This document shows, piece after piece, positions 9,053-17,742 of a DNA stretch of 64,000 bases (its first letter is position 1; every line of letters starts with the position of its first letter). The notes under the pieces were generated by a model. That model was not told the DNA's origin. It saw only the letters and a list, made by a program, of their open reading frames with translations, and made no database searches. Origin of the DNA: Macrococcus hajekii. GTDB taxonomy: Bacteria > Bacillota > Bacilli > Staphylococcales > Staphylococcaceae. Both the position numbers and the translations under genes were made by a program. The DNA is taken from assembly GCF_004359505.1 (NCBI RefSeq), contig NZ_SCWE01000004.1:1-64000 (forward strand), read 5' to 3'.

Positions 9053-10087
9053 CTATTTGACTTGCTGGTAATGACTGAATATCTTCGACATAGATACTGG
9101 GAACGTATAGTTTTCTTTCTCATTTTCAGCTATAAATTGAAAGTCATGACCAGGCTGATCTGTCGTTCTCGCAATGTAGACATCAAGTATCCAGTCCAGA
9201 TGTGTAAAGCCATGAGTCACTGTATGAAACTTTTCTTTTTTATCCATCAGCTTCATATCGAGAACTGCTTCAATATCTTCCATCGGCATATCTTCATCGA
9301 ACATCGGAAATTGCCACATGCCGCCGAGCAGTCCCGTCTTTGGACGCTGAGTGATCAACAATTCACCTTTATCATTAATAATCAGCATTACTTTATATCT
9401 GAGTTCCTTCCGCGTCATCTTTTTAATTTTGACTGGTCGTTCAAGGACTGTTCCTGCTTCAAAGGCTTCACAGTGCATATTGACCGGGCACAGCATACAG
9501 ATTGGATTACGCGGTGTGCAGACTGTAGCACCCAGTTCCATCAATGCTTCATTAAAATCACCCGCTCGTTCCGGTATAACCTGCATCACTTTATTTTCAA
9601 AATGCTTACGTGCTGACGGTTTTGCTGTATCAGTCGCATCATCATCGAGACGTGAGAAAACACGGAAGACATTCCCGTCAACCGCCGGATAAGGCTGATT
9701 GAATGCAATGCTCATCACGGCTCCTCTCGTATATGGGCCCACCCCTTTTAATGCAAGAAATTGTTCTCCATCGTCAGGCACACTGCCATATGTCTCAGCT
9801 ACTTCTCTGACAGCACTCTGGAAATTACGAACGCGTGAATAATAACCCAGACCCTCCCAGTATTTCAGCACTTCATCTTCATCCGCTTCTGCCAGTGTTT
9901 CAATCGTCGGAAATCGTTCTATAAATTTTAAGTAATAACTTCTAACTGTATTCACCTGAGTTTGCTGGAGCATCACTTCAGACAACCAGATTTTATAAGG
10001 ATCTTTTGTCTCGCGCCACGGCATCTCTCTTTTATTCACATCAAACCAGCTGAGCAGATTCTCAGCAAATGTTTCTCTTTCCTTCAT
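9053..10087 (-). CDS. mutY: A/G-specific adenine DNA glycosylase MutY
   Basis: A 344-aa base-excision enzyme removing adenine opposite 8-oxoguanine. Catalytic Glu37 (SEVMLQQT), helix-hairpin-helix LKGVGPYT, catalytic Asp137 (VDGNVFR), and the 4Fe-4S loop C190-x6-C197-x2-C200-x5-C206 are present. The C-terminal half (~residues 228-340) is the NUDIX-like domain that recognises 8-oxoG. GAGGTG precedes the ATG. It is divergent from yfhP, an order shared with Bacillus and Staphylococcus. Confidence 0.96.
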   Translation of the reverse strand: MKERETFAENLLSWFDVNKREMPWRETKDPYKIWLSEVMLQQTQVNTVRSYYLKFIERFPTIETLAEADEDEVLKYWEGLGYYSRVRNFQSAVREVAETYGSVPDDGEQFLALKGVGPYTRGAVMSIAFNQPYPAVDGNVFRVFSRLDDDATDTAKPSARKHFENKVMQVIPERAGDFNEALMELGATVCTPRNPICMLCPVNMHCEAFEAGTVLERPVKIKKMTRKELRYKVMLIINDKGELLITQRPKTGLLGGMWQFPMFDEDMPMEDIEAVLDMKLMDKKEKFHTVTHGFTHLDWILDVYIARTTDQPGHDFQFIAENEKENYTFPVSMSKIFSHYQQVK

Positions 10088-10166
10088 TCAAGCACCTCAA
10101 TATAATTTAATTTTATGTAAATCTATCTTGTTTCATTTATAATGAACTAAAAAGGAGGACTGTCTT

Positions 10167-11150
10167 ATGGATACCGCTACACATTTTGCGATGGGTGCTG
10201 CACTGGCCGGTCTCGCTACAGTCGATCCTGCTGTGACAGCTTATTATCCAGCCATTGCTACTGCTGTAGTTGCCGGCTCACAAATACCGGATATCGACAC
10301 CGTACTCAAACTAAGAAATAATGCTATCTATATTACACATCATAGAGGGATTACTCACTCTATTCCTTTTACATTGATGTGGCCCCTTCTGATTGTAGGT
10401 CTTATCTATTTATTTATACCCACTATCAATATCCTTCACTTCTGGATGTGGACGCAACTTGCTGTTTTTCTGCATGTTTTTGTAGATATCTTTAACTCCT
10501 ATGGTACTCAGGCACTGAGACCTTTTTCTAAAAAGTGGATTCAGATCGGGATTATCAATACATTTGACCCGATTATGTTTATCATCTTGCTCACAGGTTC
10601 TGCACTTTGGGCGCATGGTGAGAACCCGGTTCCTGTCTTTTTAGCCATCGCACTGATTTTAGTCATCTACTATATCATCAGACGTCTCCTGCAGCAATAC
10701 ATCAAAAAGCAGGCACTTCATATATTGCCACATCATGAGACTGTACTAAAAGCTTTTGTTGCTCCTACTATTCGCTTTTTTGAATGGCGTGTTGCAGTCG
10801 AGACGCACAGCCATTATTATATCGGCCGTGCCTTTAAAGGGAATGTTAATTTCAGTGACCGCTTTAAACGGACACCGCTGCCATCTGACGAAATTATGGA
10901 AGATGCAAGAAATGATGCCAACTTAAAAGCTTTCATCAGTTTCAGTTCAATCTATCGTTGGACACTGGAAGAGCGAGACTACGGATATGAACTTAGATTT
11001 ATCGACTTAAGATATTTGAAAAATGGTCATTATTCATTCGTCGCTATCTTAAAACTAAATCATGACTACAAAGTTACGCATAGTTATACCGGCTGGATTT
11101 TTTCAGAGAAAAAACTTCTGCAAGTACTAGATAGACATCCTATAAAATAA
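10167..11150 (+). CDS. yfhP: Metal-dependent hydrolase-like membrane protein YfhP
   Basis: A 327-aa member of the YdjM/YfhP family (PF04307): N-terminal DTATHFAMGAALAG, IPDIDT and HHRGITHS motifs with conserved His/Asp, about four to five membrane helices (residues ~14-175), then a soluble C-terminal domain of ~150 residues. The role is unproven; hydrolase is by family name only. AAAGGAGGA precedes the ATG. In Bacillus and staphylococci this gene also lies next to mutY. Confidence 0.85.
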   Translation: MDTATHFAMGAALAGLATVDPAVTAYYPAIATAVVAGSQIPDIDTVLKLRNNAIYITHHRGITHSIPFTLMWPLLIVGLIYLFIPTINILHFWMWTQLAVFLHVFVDIFNSYGTQALRPFSKKWIQIGIINTFDPIMFIILLTGSALWAHGENPVPVFLAIALILVIYYIIRRLLQQYIKKQALHILPHHETVLKAFVAPTIRFFEWRVAVETHSHYYIGRAFKGNVNFSDRFKRTPLPSDEIMEDARNDANLKAFISFSSIYRWTLEERDYGYELRFIDLRYLKNGHYSFVAILKLNHDYKVTHSYTGWIFSEKKLLQVLDRHPIK

Positions 11151-11202
11151 ACAGATAACAGGCATCCCTGAATCATTCAGTGATGCCTGTTATCTGTTTA
11201 TT
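11146..11202. terminator. Bidirectional terminator after yfhP
   Basis: Long stem of 21 bp beginning AATAAACAGATAACAGG, with an inner palindrome CTGAATCATTCAG. It covers the yfhP stop codon and touches the stop codon of the convergent permease gene. Confidence 0.85.
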
Positions 11203-11962
11203 ACGACTGTCTATTGATTTCATCTTTTAACTTTTTATAGAAATAGAACGTCCAAATATACATCAGCACCAGCTCACAGTAGAAAAGGAGATGCAAAGGT
11301 ATATTATAAAATGCGCTTGTACCTTCCACAGTTGCAGTTTGAAAGCCATTAATCAAAAAATAAAAAGGATTTAAACTGAGTACTTTTATCAATAACTCCG
11401 GCAAGCGTGCAGGTACCCATAGTATAGATACTGAAATCAGCAGCAGGATCAGGAAAATAATAACATTGCGTTTCATATTCCGACTATAATATTCAATCAG
11501 ACTTAATAATATACCAACAGGAATCAGCAATAGATAAGTCAATATCATAAAATAAAGCATCCCTGTCACACTCATATTCGCAGGTATATGATTGGTATAG
11601 GCAACGAATACTAAGAATGCAAAAGAAACAATAAACTGCAGCAGAAAGTTAACGATATGAACATTCACTAATACATGCAGAGGTAAATGGGTGATATTTA
11701 AAATAAAACCGCGACGCGACAGCAGTGAGCTGGAGTAAAAAAGCGAACCTGCTACCCAGAAGAAGAGCAGATAACCACTCAGCTGAAACAGCAGCCTTGA
11801 TTTATTATTACCTGTTGTTGTCATCAAGTTCATTAAAAAGAAAGTGAAGAAAATAATCACTATATTAACTAATAACCACCAAATATATTGTTTTAAGTTA
11901 TAACGTAAATCTATAATCGTGTTCTTCACGATATAAGGGATATAAGTTGTTAATTCGTTCAT
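11201..11962 (-). CDS. ABC-2 type permease, TagG-like
   Basis: A 253-aa integral membrane protein with six predicted helices, arranged like the permeases of polysaccharide/teichoic-acid exporters: amphipathic N-terminal segment, helices at ~35-55, 65-85, 105-125, 130-155, 165-185, 220-240. The ATG is preceded by AGGTGG; an upstream in-frame GTG lies on that site. It begins 9 bp after the stop of the TagH-like ATPase gene, so the two form an operon. Similarity to TagG is by architecture and partner; the substrate is not established. Confidence 0.72.
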   Translation of the reverse strand: MNELTTYIPYIVKNTIIDLRYNLKQYIWWLLVNIVIIFFTFFLMNLMTTTGNNKSRLLFQLSGYLLFFWVAGSLFYSSSLLSRRGFILNITHLPLHVLVNVHIVNFLLQFIVSFAFLVFVAYTNHIPANMSVTGMLYFMILTYLLLIPVGILLSLIEYYSRNMKRNVIIFLILLLISVSILWVPARLPELLIKVLSLNPFYFLINGFQTATVEGTSAFYNIPLHLLFYCELVLMYIWTFYFYKKLKDEINRQS

Positions 11963-11971
11963 TCCATCCAC

Positions 11972-13489
11972 CTATCTCCGGAAATAAAGCCACATATTAG
12001 CTTCCAGGTCAGCCACTGCATAACCATCGTCTACTTTAACTATCCAGTCTTTTTCCTTAAGATTGAATTTTTTCTTCATCTGTTCTGCCTGAGTCATCGG
12101 GAAGCCAATGCCATTCACTTTATTCTGATCATTAAAATGCAGATAAATATCATTCTTAGTCAGTTTGATAACGTAAGGCGCACGTGTCTCCGGAAATAAT
12201 TCCGCTTCAACTTTAGTTCGACTTGCACCTAAAAAACCATTAAAAAACTCATTAAAATTAACATAATTGCTGTACATATAAGGTTTTAAATCCTCAAAAG
12301 ATCGTTCATCATATAAAGCGGCTGGATTGATATAGACCACGTTCTCCCGGTCAACACTCATTTCTTTATTGTTAAAAGCGATTCGGTAATCTTCATTCCC
12401 GATGCCAGTCACTTCTATTAACGAGCCTGCCGGCAGTTGTAATGCTGCTTTATTTCTATGCATGAGTTTCGTATTTTCTTTGGTAACAGCAAGCGCATAT
12501 TTATCGGTATATGTTTCTGCTTGTTTATTGATAGCGGCTGTCTGCTGTTCAACTACTGCTGGTTCATATTTAATATCTCTAAGTATCAAAGTAAAGAATA
12601 GCAGTCCGAGCAGAATAATGCCTAAAGAAATAGGAATCCATTTTTTCAGCTCACTGTCCAGATATGTACGTACATGTCGATTGACCCGTTTTAACTCATG
12701 TTTTTCCTCTGTCTCACGTCTGACTTTATAGTCGAGATCAAATAAATCTTCTTTTTGACTACCTTTTACCTGCTCACAGCGCTTATAGTATTCAAGATAC
12801 AGAGGCAGCACCTCACCCGGCTCACCCGATTTTCTTAACTGTCCATGACTAAGCCAGTTAACATATTCAGCTTTATAAAGGACCAGGTCAGGATTTTCTT
12901 CCATTAAGACTACAGATTTGTCATGAGCAATCAGATGATCGATGACCTGTGCAAACTTCTTTTTAAATGACTCAGAAAGATGCTTCGTCAGATCATTATA
13001 TATCACCACTTCCGGCATCAGAAAACGCGTCAGGGCGATCAGCATCTGTGCTCTTTCTGCAAGTGTGAGCTCATTTACTTTCATCTTATCCTTATCTGTC
13101 AGCTCTGCAAAAATTAAAATATCATGCTTGAGTTCTGCATATTCTATAAGGGGTACATTATAGCTGAGCAATACAGTTTCTATGAACTGATTCACTGAAT
13201 GAGTGGTGGAACTATGGGTCGCAAGAAATGTACTGAAATGATTGCGCACTCTTCCACTATTAGGTTCAATCACTTTAGCAATCAGCTGTCCAAGAACAGT
13301 TTTGCCCGAGCCTGCTACACCTACAATTCCAAGTGTTTCCCCTTTATAGAGATGAATAGTTACTTTATTAATACTTGTATGCCGATTTTTATCGTTTTGA
13401 ATAAAACGTTCATACACTGACTGTCCAGCTTTATCTTGCCTGAAATACTTTGTTACTTCAACTAATCTTACGAGAATATCTCCAGACAT
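11972..13489 (-). CDS. TagH-like ABC ATPase with degenerate catalytic motifs and extracytoplasmic domain
   Basis: A 505-aa protein built like Bacillus TagH: nucleotide-binding domain (~1-235), one membrane span (~296-316) and an extracytoplasmic C-terminal region with an SH3b-like stretch (~residues 355-390). Walker A GVAGSGKT (57-64) is intact. The signature is LTLAER (141-146) instead of LSGGQ or SSGM-like. Walker B is VVIYND (161-166) followed by Leu instead of the catalytic Glu. The switch-loop His is missing (LMEEN, ~195-199). ATP binding is likely and hydrolysis doubtful. A permease gene follows at once. Teichoic acid or another surface glycopolymer is an inferred substrate. Confidence 0.72.
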   Translation of the reverse strand: MSGDILVRLVEVTKYFRQDKAGQSVYERFIQNDKNRHTSINKVTIHLYKGETLGIVGVAGSGKTVLGQLIAKVIEPNSGRVRNHFSTFLATHSSTTHSVNQFIETVLLSYNVPLIEYAELKHDILIFAELTDKDKMKVNELTLAERAQMLIALTRFLMPEVVIYNDLTKHLSESFKKKFAQVIDHLIAHDKSVVLMEENPDLVLYKAEYVNWLSHGQLRKSGEPGEVLPLYLEYYKRCEQVKGSQKEDLFDLDYKVRRETEEKHELKRVNRHVRTYLDSELKKWIPISLGIILLGLLFFTLILRDIKYEPAVVEQQTAAINKQAETYTDKYALAVTKENTKLMHRNKAALQLPAGSLIEVTGIGNEDYRIAFNNKEMSVDRENVVYINPAALYDERSFEDLKPYMYSNYVNFNEFFNGFLGASRTKVEAELFPETRAPYVIKLTKNDIYLHFNDQNKVNGIGFPMTQAEQMKKKFNLKEKDWIVKVDDGYAVADLEANMWLYFRR

Positions 13490-13501
13490 TTTGAAACTCC
13501 T

Positions 13502-13825
13502 TTATTGATCAAGTTGCAGCAGTGAAAGTGGTATGCCTTCTTCATAAGCTTCGCCGTTCAGACGGAACCCCCATGCAAACACACCCTTTACTCTTTCTAC
13601 TTTAAAATAAGCATCTTCTGTCCCTATCATACGATAGACTTTACCTACTGTAATATCGTCGGGATTAACGAGATAACTTTCTGCAATCAATGCTTTTCTC
13701 TGATAAACTTCATATTCGTTAACAATACCCAGCATCTCTGCTTTTCGTGCCTTTTCTCTATATATTGCAATGACATCCCGCAACTCAGAGCCAGACATCT
13801 GTATCCATTTTTTTTCTTCACTCAT
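13502..13825 (-). CDS. yfhH: YfhH family protein (DUF1811)
   Basis: A 107-aa protein resembling Bacillus YfhH: helical N-terminal half (SGSELRDVIAIYREKARKAE) then a small SH3-like beta domain (residues ~55-105). Function unknown. ATG 13825 lies inside the end of recX (8 bp overlap), indicating translational coupling; an upstream GTG in frame would overlap recX further. The recX-yfhH pair is conserved in Bacilli. The TagGH-like operon follows after 12 bp and may be co-transcribed. Confidence 0.82.
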   Translation of the reverse strand: MSEEKKWIQMSGSELRDVIAIYREKARKAEMLGIVNEYEVYQRKALIAESYLVNPDDITVGKVYRMIGTEDAYFKVERVKGVFAWGFRLNGEAYEEGIPLSLLQLDQ

Positions 13826-14609
13826 CTTCAATACCACTTTCTTTCAATGCTGAATTGATTGCATCGTATTTATAACCTTTTCGCATTAAGACGGTTACTA
13901 CCTTCGTCTTCAGTTCATATCCTTCTGTTTTTTTCGACCATCTATTCACCTGTTTCTCAAGTTCCTTTAAAAGAGCTTCGTGATCCGTCACATCTTTATG
14001 GTCTAAATAAGGCATGATGTTATCCAAATTATAACCTTTTTGGATAAGTGTTTGTATTGTTTTTTGTACGGCCATATAACTGGATGCTTTACCTTGATGT
14101 TTTTTAAGTTGTTTGTCGATAAGCTTTTCCATACGTTCAGCAGTTATTTCTTCTGTATATATGTCATAATAACTATCAATAATGGGGCGCTCAATGCCTT
14201 TTTCAAACAGTTTCTGTCTGAAGACATCGGGTCCTTTATCGGTCGTATTGATCATCGTATTCATCAGACTCCGCGCATAATCATCATGATCAATGTAACG
14301 ATTATCATAACAGTATTTAATAACTGCATCGACGATTTCTTCCGCTGTCTCATTCTTTTTTAAGTATTCTCTTATTTCTTTTTCTGTTCGCTTCTTATAT
14401 GACAGATAAACAACTGCTGAATTAATGGCGCGTCTATAATCATCATATTCTTTGATCGCTACTAACTGCTCCTCAGAAATGACATCGCCTTTCTTCAGGT
14501 TAAACTTCACATAAGTCGCACTATCAATGCCCATACTAAAATCGCCATCAATATACAGATTGAAACGATCTTTATTATGCTTCTGTACTTCAATAGTGGT
14601 GATTTTCAT
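13818..14609 (-). CDS. recX: Regulatory protein RecX
   Basis: A 263-aa RecA modulator made of tandem three-helix RecX repeats (KRTEKEIREYLKKN, then KGPDVFRQKLFEKGI, then C-terminal KVVTVLMRKGYKYD). It limits RecA filament growth in recombination and the SOS response. The length matches the long RecX form of Bacilli. ATG 14609 lies 8 nt after GAGGAG; an in-frame GTG directly follows that site and is unlikely to be used. It overlaps yfhH downstream. Confidence 0.92.
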   Translation of the reverse strand: MKITTIEVQKHNKDRFNLYIDGDFSMGIDSATYVKFNLKKGDVISEEQLVAIKEYDDYRRAINSAVVYLSYKKRTEKEIREYLKKNETAEEIVDAVIKYCYDNRYIDHDDYARSLMNTMINTTDKGPDVFRQKLFEKGIERPIIDSYYDIYTEEITAERMEKLIDKQLKKHQGKASSYMAVQKTIQTLIQKGYNLDNIMPYLDHKDVTDHEALLKELEKQVNRWSKKTEGYELKTKVVTVLMRKGYKYDAINSALKESGIEDE

Positions 14610-14621
14610 GTTTATCACTCC

Positions 14622-14651
14622 TCAAAAAAACTAACGCCTCTGCGTTAGTTC
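14622..14651 (-). terminator. Terminator of sgtB
   Basis: Minus-strand stem CTAACGC / GCGTTAG with a run of seven T; the sgtB stop codon lies inside the stem. Confidence 0.8.
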
Positions 14652-15355
14652 GAGTTAGGTATACCAGTTATGGCTTCGTTATACTGTTCATCAGTAATCA
14701 ATGATTGATCATGCATCTTATCAAGTGTCGATCTTGTTCTTGCCTGCAGGGCGGTATCAGATTCAAAATCATCCGGATGATATTCGCTTGGTGCATTGAT
14801 GGTACTGGCAAGAATAGCACTCTGGAGCACCGTAATCTGCGGTAGGCCTTGGTATGTTACATCTGTTGTCGTGCCAAAATAAGTATTGGCTGCTTTTTCG
14901 ATATTATAGATGCCATCACCGAAATAAATAGTTGTTAAGTAAGCACTTATTATATCATTTTTCGAGAAATTATTTTCTATGCGCTTAGCAATCATCATCT
15001 CATTTAACTTGCGACTTAATTTTTTGTCGCTGCTTAAATAAAGGTTTTTTGCCAACTGCTGTGTTATTGTGCTGCCACCTTGACTTGCTGTTCTGTTTTT
15101 CAGTGCAACACCTGCTGACCGACCCGTCCCTTTCCAGTCGATACCATCATGCTGATAAAATCTTTTGTCTTCTACTGCAATGAAAGCGTCAGGTACATAT
15201 TTTGGCATATGATCTGCTGATACAAAATATTGATTTGACTGAAGTTTCTTTATTTCATCTAAGTCTACTCTGCCACTGATAAAATAGAAAAAGCTGCTGA
15301 CGATAAGAACTACCACTAATAACAGGGTGAGTAGGCCACATCCCATTTTTTTCAT
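14645..15355 (-). CDS. sgtB: Monofunctional peptidoglycan glycosyltransferase
   Basis: A 236-aa GT51 enzyme that polymerises lipid II glycan chains. It has one N-terminal membrane span (~residues 8-26) and the five GT51 motifs: VEDKRFYQHDGID with catalytic Glu, QGGSTITQQLAKN, RKLNEMMIA, IYFGDGIYNIE and APSEY-like. No transpeptidase domain, so it is a stand-alone glycosyltransferase like S. aureus SgtB. ATG 15355 follows AAGGAG by 7 nt. It lies upstream of recX with a terminator between; in S. aureus sgtB responds to VraSR. Confidence 0.93.
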   Translation of the reverse strand: MKKMGCGLLTLLLVVVLIVSSFFYFISGRVDLDEIKKLQSNQYFVSADHMPKYVPDAFIAVEDKRFYQHDGIDWKGTGRSAGVALKNRTASQGGSTITQQLAKNLYLSSDKKLSRKLNEMMIAKRIENNFSKNDIISAYLTTIYFGDGIYNIEKAANTYFGTTTDVTYQGLPQITVLQSAILASTINAPSEYHPDDFESDTALQARTRSTLDKMHDQSLITDEQYNEAITGIPNSN

Positions 15356-15451
15356 ATTCACTCTCCTTATCTTACTGCTAGTTTAGCAAATAAAATAAGG
15401 GCGTTATACGAATAATCACTGAAAATCTTATAAATCAGTCTTAGGACCGAC

Positions 15452-15480
15452 AAAAAAAGACACCGCAATAGCGGTGTCTG
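15452..15480 (-). terminator. Terminator of the PfpI-family gene
   Basis: Minus-strand stem AGACACCGC / GCGGTGTCT followed by seven T. Confidence 0.85.
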
Positions 15481-15487
15481 ATTAATA

Positions 15488-16006
15488 TTATTTAAGAGCA
15501 TTAACGATTTCTTTATTGAAATCTGGTAAATCATCAGGTGTTCTTGAAGTAACTAAGTTGTTATCTACAACTACAGATTCGTCCACAACTGTTGCACCTG
15601 CATTTTCAAGATCTTTACGGACAGATAAGAAACTAGTTAATTTACGACCTTTTAATTCATCAGTATCAATTAATACTTGTGGTCCATGGCAGATAGCAAA
15701 TACCGGTTTATCTGCTGTCATAAATTCTTTAGCGAATTTGCCGAATCGGCCTTCTTCATCACCGCGAAGCTGGTCAGGTGAGAAACCGCCAGGAATCAGT
15801 AATGCATCGTAATCGGCTGCATTTGCTTCGCCGATTGCTTTATCGATTTTAACTTCTGTATTTTCTTTTTTGCCTTTTACAGAAGAACCTGCTTCTTTAC
15901 CGATTACAGTAACTTCATGGCCTTCATTTTTAATGGCCTCTACCGGGCTTGTATATTCAACATCTTCGAATAAGTTATCTAATACTACTGCTACTTTTTT
16001 AGTCAT
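15488..16006 (-). CDS. PfpI/DJ-1 family stress protein (YfkM/YraA-like)
   Basis: A 172-aa type-1 glutamine-amidotransferase-fold protein. The nucleophile elbow is AICHGPQVL, with the reactive Cys, and a conserved Glu lies near the N-terminus (EDVEYTSP). The family includes general stress protein 18 and deglycase/chaperone-like enzymes; the true reaction is uncertain. GGAGG precedes the ATG. It has its own terminator, and a sigma-B-like promoter lies at 16040-16064, fitting a general stress role. Confidence 0.88.
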   Translation of the reverse strand: MTKKVAVVLDNLFEDVEYTSPVEAIKNEGHEVTVIGKEAGSSVKGKKENTEVKIDKAIGEANAADYDALLIPGGFSPDQLRGDEEGRFGKFAKEFMTADKPVFAICHGPQVLIDTDELKGRKLTSFLSVRKDLENAGATVVDESVVVDNNLVTSRTPDDLPDFNKEIVNALK

Positions 16007-16039
16007 TTAAAATTACCTCCTAAGTAGTAATAGTATTAT

Positions 16040-16064
16040 TTACCCGTCTCATATTAATCAAAAC
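16040..16064 (-). promoter_or_regulatory. Candidate sigma-B promoter of the PfpI-family gene
   Basis: Minus-strand GTTTTG (16059-16064), 13 bp spacer, GGGTAA (16040-16045). This matches the staphylococcal sigma-B pattern GWTTWW-N12-15-GGGWAT at 10 of 12 positions, 34 bp upstream of the start codon. Confidence 0.45.
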
Positions 16065-16065
16065 A

Positions 16066-17436
16066 TTACAGTCTTTTCTTACGAGTCAGCTTGACCACAG
16101 CCTCAACTTGAGTCGTCTGCGGAAACATATCAACGGGTTGAATATATTCAACTGTGAATGCACGTGTTAAATGAGCGAGATCCTTGGCAAGTGTTGACGG
16201 ATTACGACTGATATAAATAAAGACAGCGGGTTTAATTTCAATAATGGCATCGATCTCGTCAGAAGTCAGACCAGAACGGTTCGGATTGATCAGAATAACA
16301 TCCGGGAAAAAGCCATCCTCTATCCATTGTTCTAATTTATCAACGGGTTCGCCTGTTTCAAACAATACATTATCAATATTATTTTCAGCTGCACTGTACG
16401 TGGCATTAATAATTTCCTGGTCATTGAAATCAGCACCGCGGACCTGGCAGGCTTTCTGTGCTAATTTTAAGCTACTGCCTCCAGCACCGCAGAATAAATC
16501 GGCTACATTTTCACTGCCTGACAGATCTGCTGCCTCAAAAATTGTAGTGTACAGTACTTCTGCCTGCTCAATATTGATTGGGAACGCACTATCAGCCGTT
16601 ACTTCATGCTCTGTATCACCCAGTGTCTCATGAATGGTCTGCTGGCCATCCAGAATAACAGTCTCTTCACCAAGCAGTAAGTCACGGTCATCGTTAATAT
16701 TGAGTCCGAAGCTGACAACATTCGGTATACGCATAATACGTTCAGTCAGCAGATCAAGTTTTTTCAGGTCACGTGTTGTTGAGACTAAAATCACTTGAAT
16801 ATCATCTGAATGTTTAGCGACACGTGTCATAATAGAACGCACACCTTCATCTTTATTCACATTTTTCGCAACATCAATATTCAATTCACTCATGATGACT
16901 TTGACAGCCTGTGTCGTCTCCATCGTGCGCTTATCCTGCACGATACACTCATCAAGATCAATCAATGTATTGGATTGCTCTTTGTAAAGACCTGCTCTTA
17001 TTTTTCGGCCTGATTTCTCAACTGGAAACTGATTCTTACTGCGATAACGGAATGGCTTCTGCATACCGATTGTCGGCTTAACCGCCCCAGGCTTTACATG
17101 ACCGGCGTATTTCTCCAGTGAATCAATAATGATCTGCTGCTTAAAATTGAGCTGCGCATCATATGTCATATGCTGGAGCTGGCAGCCACCGCACAGAAAG
17201 AAGACGGGACATGGTGGATTTGTTCGTTCCGGTGCTCTTTCTCTCACCTTCAGTACTTTTCCTTCCAGGTAACGCTGATTGACCTTCGTCACCTGAGTAA
17301 GAACGACCTCACCCGGCAGTGCATCTGGTACAAATGTGATTTTACGTTTAAAATAACCGATACCTTCACCGTTAATTCCGAGACGTTTGATGGTCAGTGG
17401 AAATTTCTGTCCTACTTTTACTTCTATATCTTTCAT
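16066..17436 (-). CDS. RumA/TrmA-family protein lacking methyltransferase catalytic motifs
   Basis: A 456-aa protein with the full RumA domain order: TRAM domain (~1-65), iron-sulfur site C76, C82, C85, C164, and Rossmann methyltransferase domain with SAM motif DLFCGAGGSS (~313-322). The nucleophilic Cys of the usual SCNP motif is Arg (R411 in ISRNP), DPPR is NPNR (384-387), and FYQVN is FPIN (285-288). It therefore probably cannot form the normal uracil-5 methylation intermediate. The intact paralogue is at 38335-39681. GGAGG precedes the ATG and overlaps the stop codon of the upstream small gene. Confidence 0.82.
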   Translation of the reverse strand: MKDIEVKVGQKFPLTIKRLGINGEGIGYFKRKITFVPDALPGEVVLTQVTKVNQRYLEGKVLKVRERAPERTNPPCPVFFLCGGCQLQHMTYDAQLNFKQQIIIDSLEKYAGHVKPGAVKPTIGMQKPFRYRSKNQFPVEKSGRKIRAGLYKEQSNTLIDLDECIVQDKRTMETTQAVKVIMSELNIDVAKNVNKDEGVRSIMTRVAKHSDDIQVILVSTTRDLKKLDLLTERIMRIPNVVSFGLNINDDRDLLLGEETVILDGQQTIHETLGDTEHEVTADSAFPINIEQAEVLYTTIFEAADLSGSENVADLFCGAGGSSLKLAQKACQVRGADFNDQEIINATYSAAENNIDNVLFETGEPVDKLEQWIEDGFFPDVILINPNRSGLTSDEIDAIIEIKPAVFIYISRNPSTLAKDLAHLTRAFTVEYIQPVDMFPQTTQVEAVVKLTRKKRL

Positions 17437-17446
17437 TCCATTCCTC

Positions 17447-17605
17447 CTATGATTTAATAGACTTTACCTTCTGCTCGAGCTGATCCAAGATAGCAAGCCA
17501 TTCATCAATATCCGCCATATCTGTTGTTTCCGGATTGACCGCATCGATTTTTTCTATAAAATCACTTAATTTCTCTTTAATTTCATTCAATGATTCATTC
17601 GCCAT
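17447..17605 (-). CDS. Small SE1561-family protein
   Basis: A 52-aa acidic, helical protein (MANESLNEIKEKLSDFIEKI at the start, ending EQKVKSIKS) resembling the SE1561 family of short staphylococcal proteins of unknown function. AAGGAGA lies 7 nt before the ATG. Its stop codon touches the ribosome site of the RumA-like gene 10 bp downstream, so the two are co-transcribed and possibly translationally linked. Confidence 0.75.
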   Translation of the reverse strand: MANESLNEIKEKLSDFIEKIDAVNPETTDMADIDEWLAILDQLEQKVKSIKS

Positions 17606-17681
17606 GATAATTCTCCTTTAAATTGTCTTGATATCGCCCTTTATTATGAACGAGAACATGATAACTTTCAATCTATTGTCG

Positions 17682-17709
17682 TTGACAACTTATGACACTC
17701 TGAGATAAT
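17682..17709 (+). promoter_or_regulatory. Promoter of yfkAB
   Basis: Consensus -35 TTGACA (17682-17687), 16 bp spacer, -10 GATAAT (17704-17709), about 33 bp before the start codon. Confidence 0.65.
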
Positions 17710-17742
17710 GAAAAAGATTATCTCTGGAAAGAAGGACAAATA

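Noticed and set aside
9062-9692. Long antisense frames inside mutY
   Set aside because: No ribosome sites or family features; mutY itself is complete with all catalytic residues.
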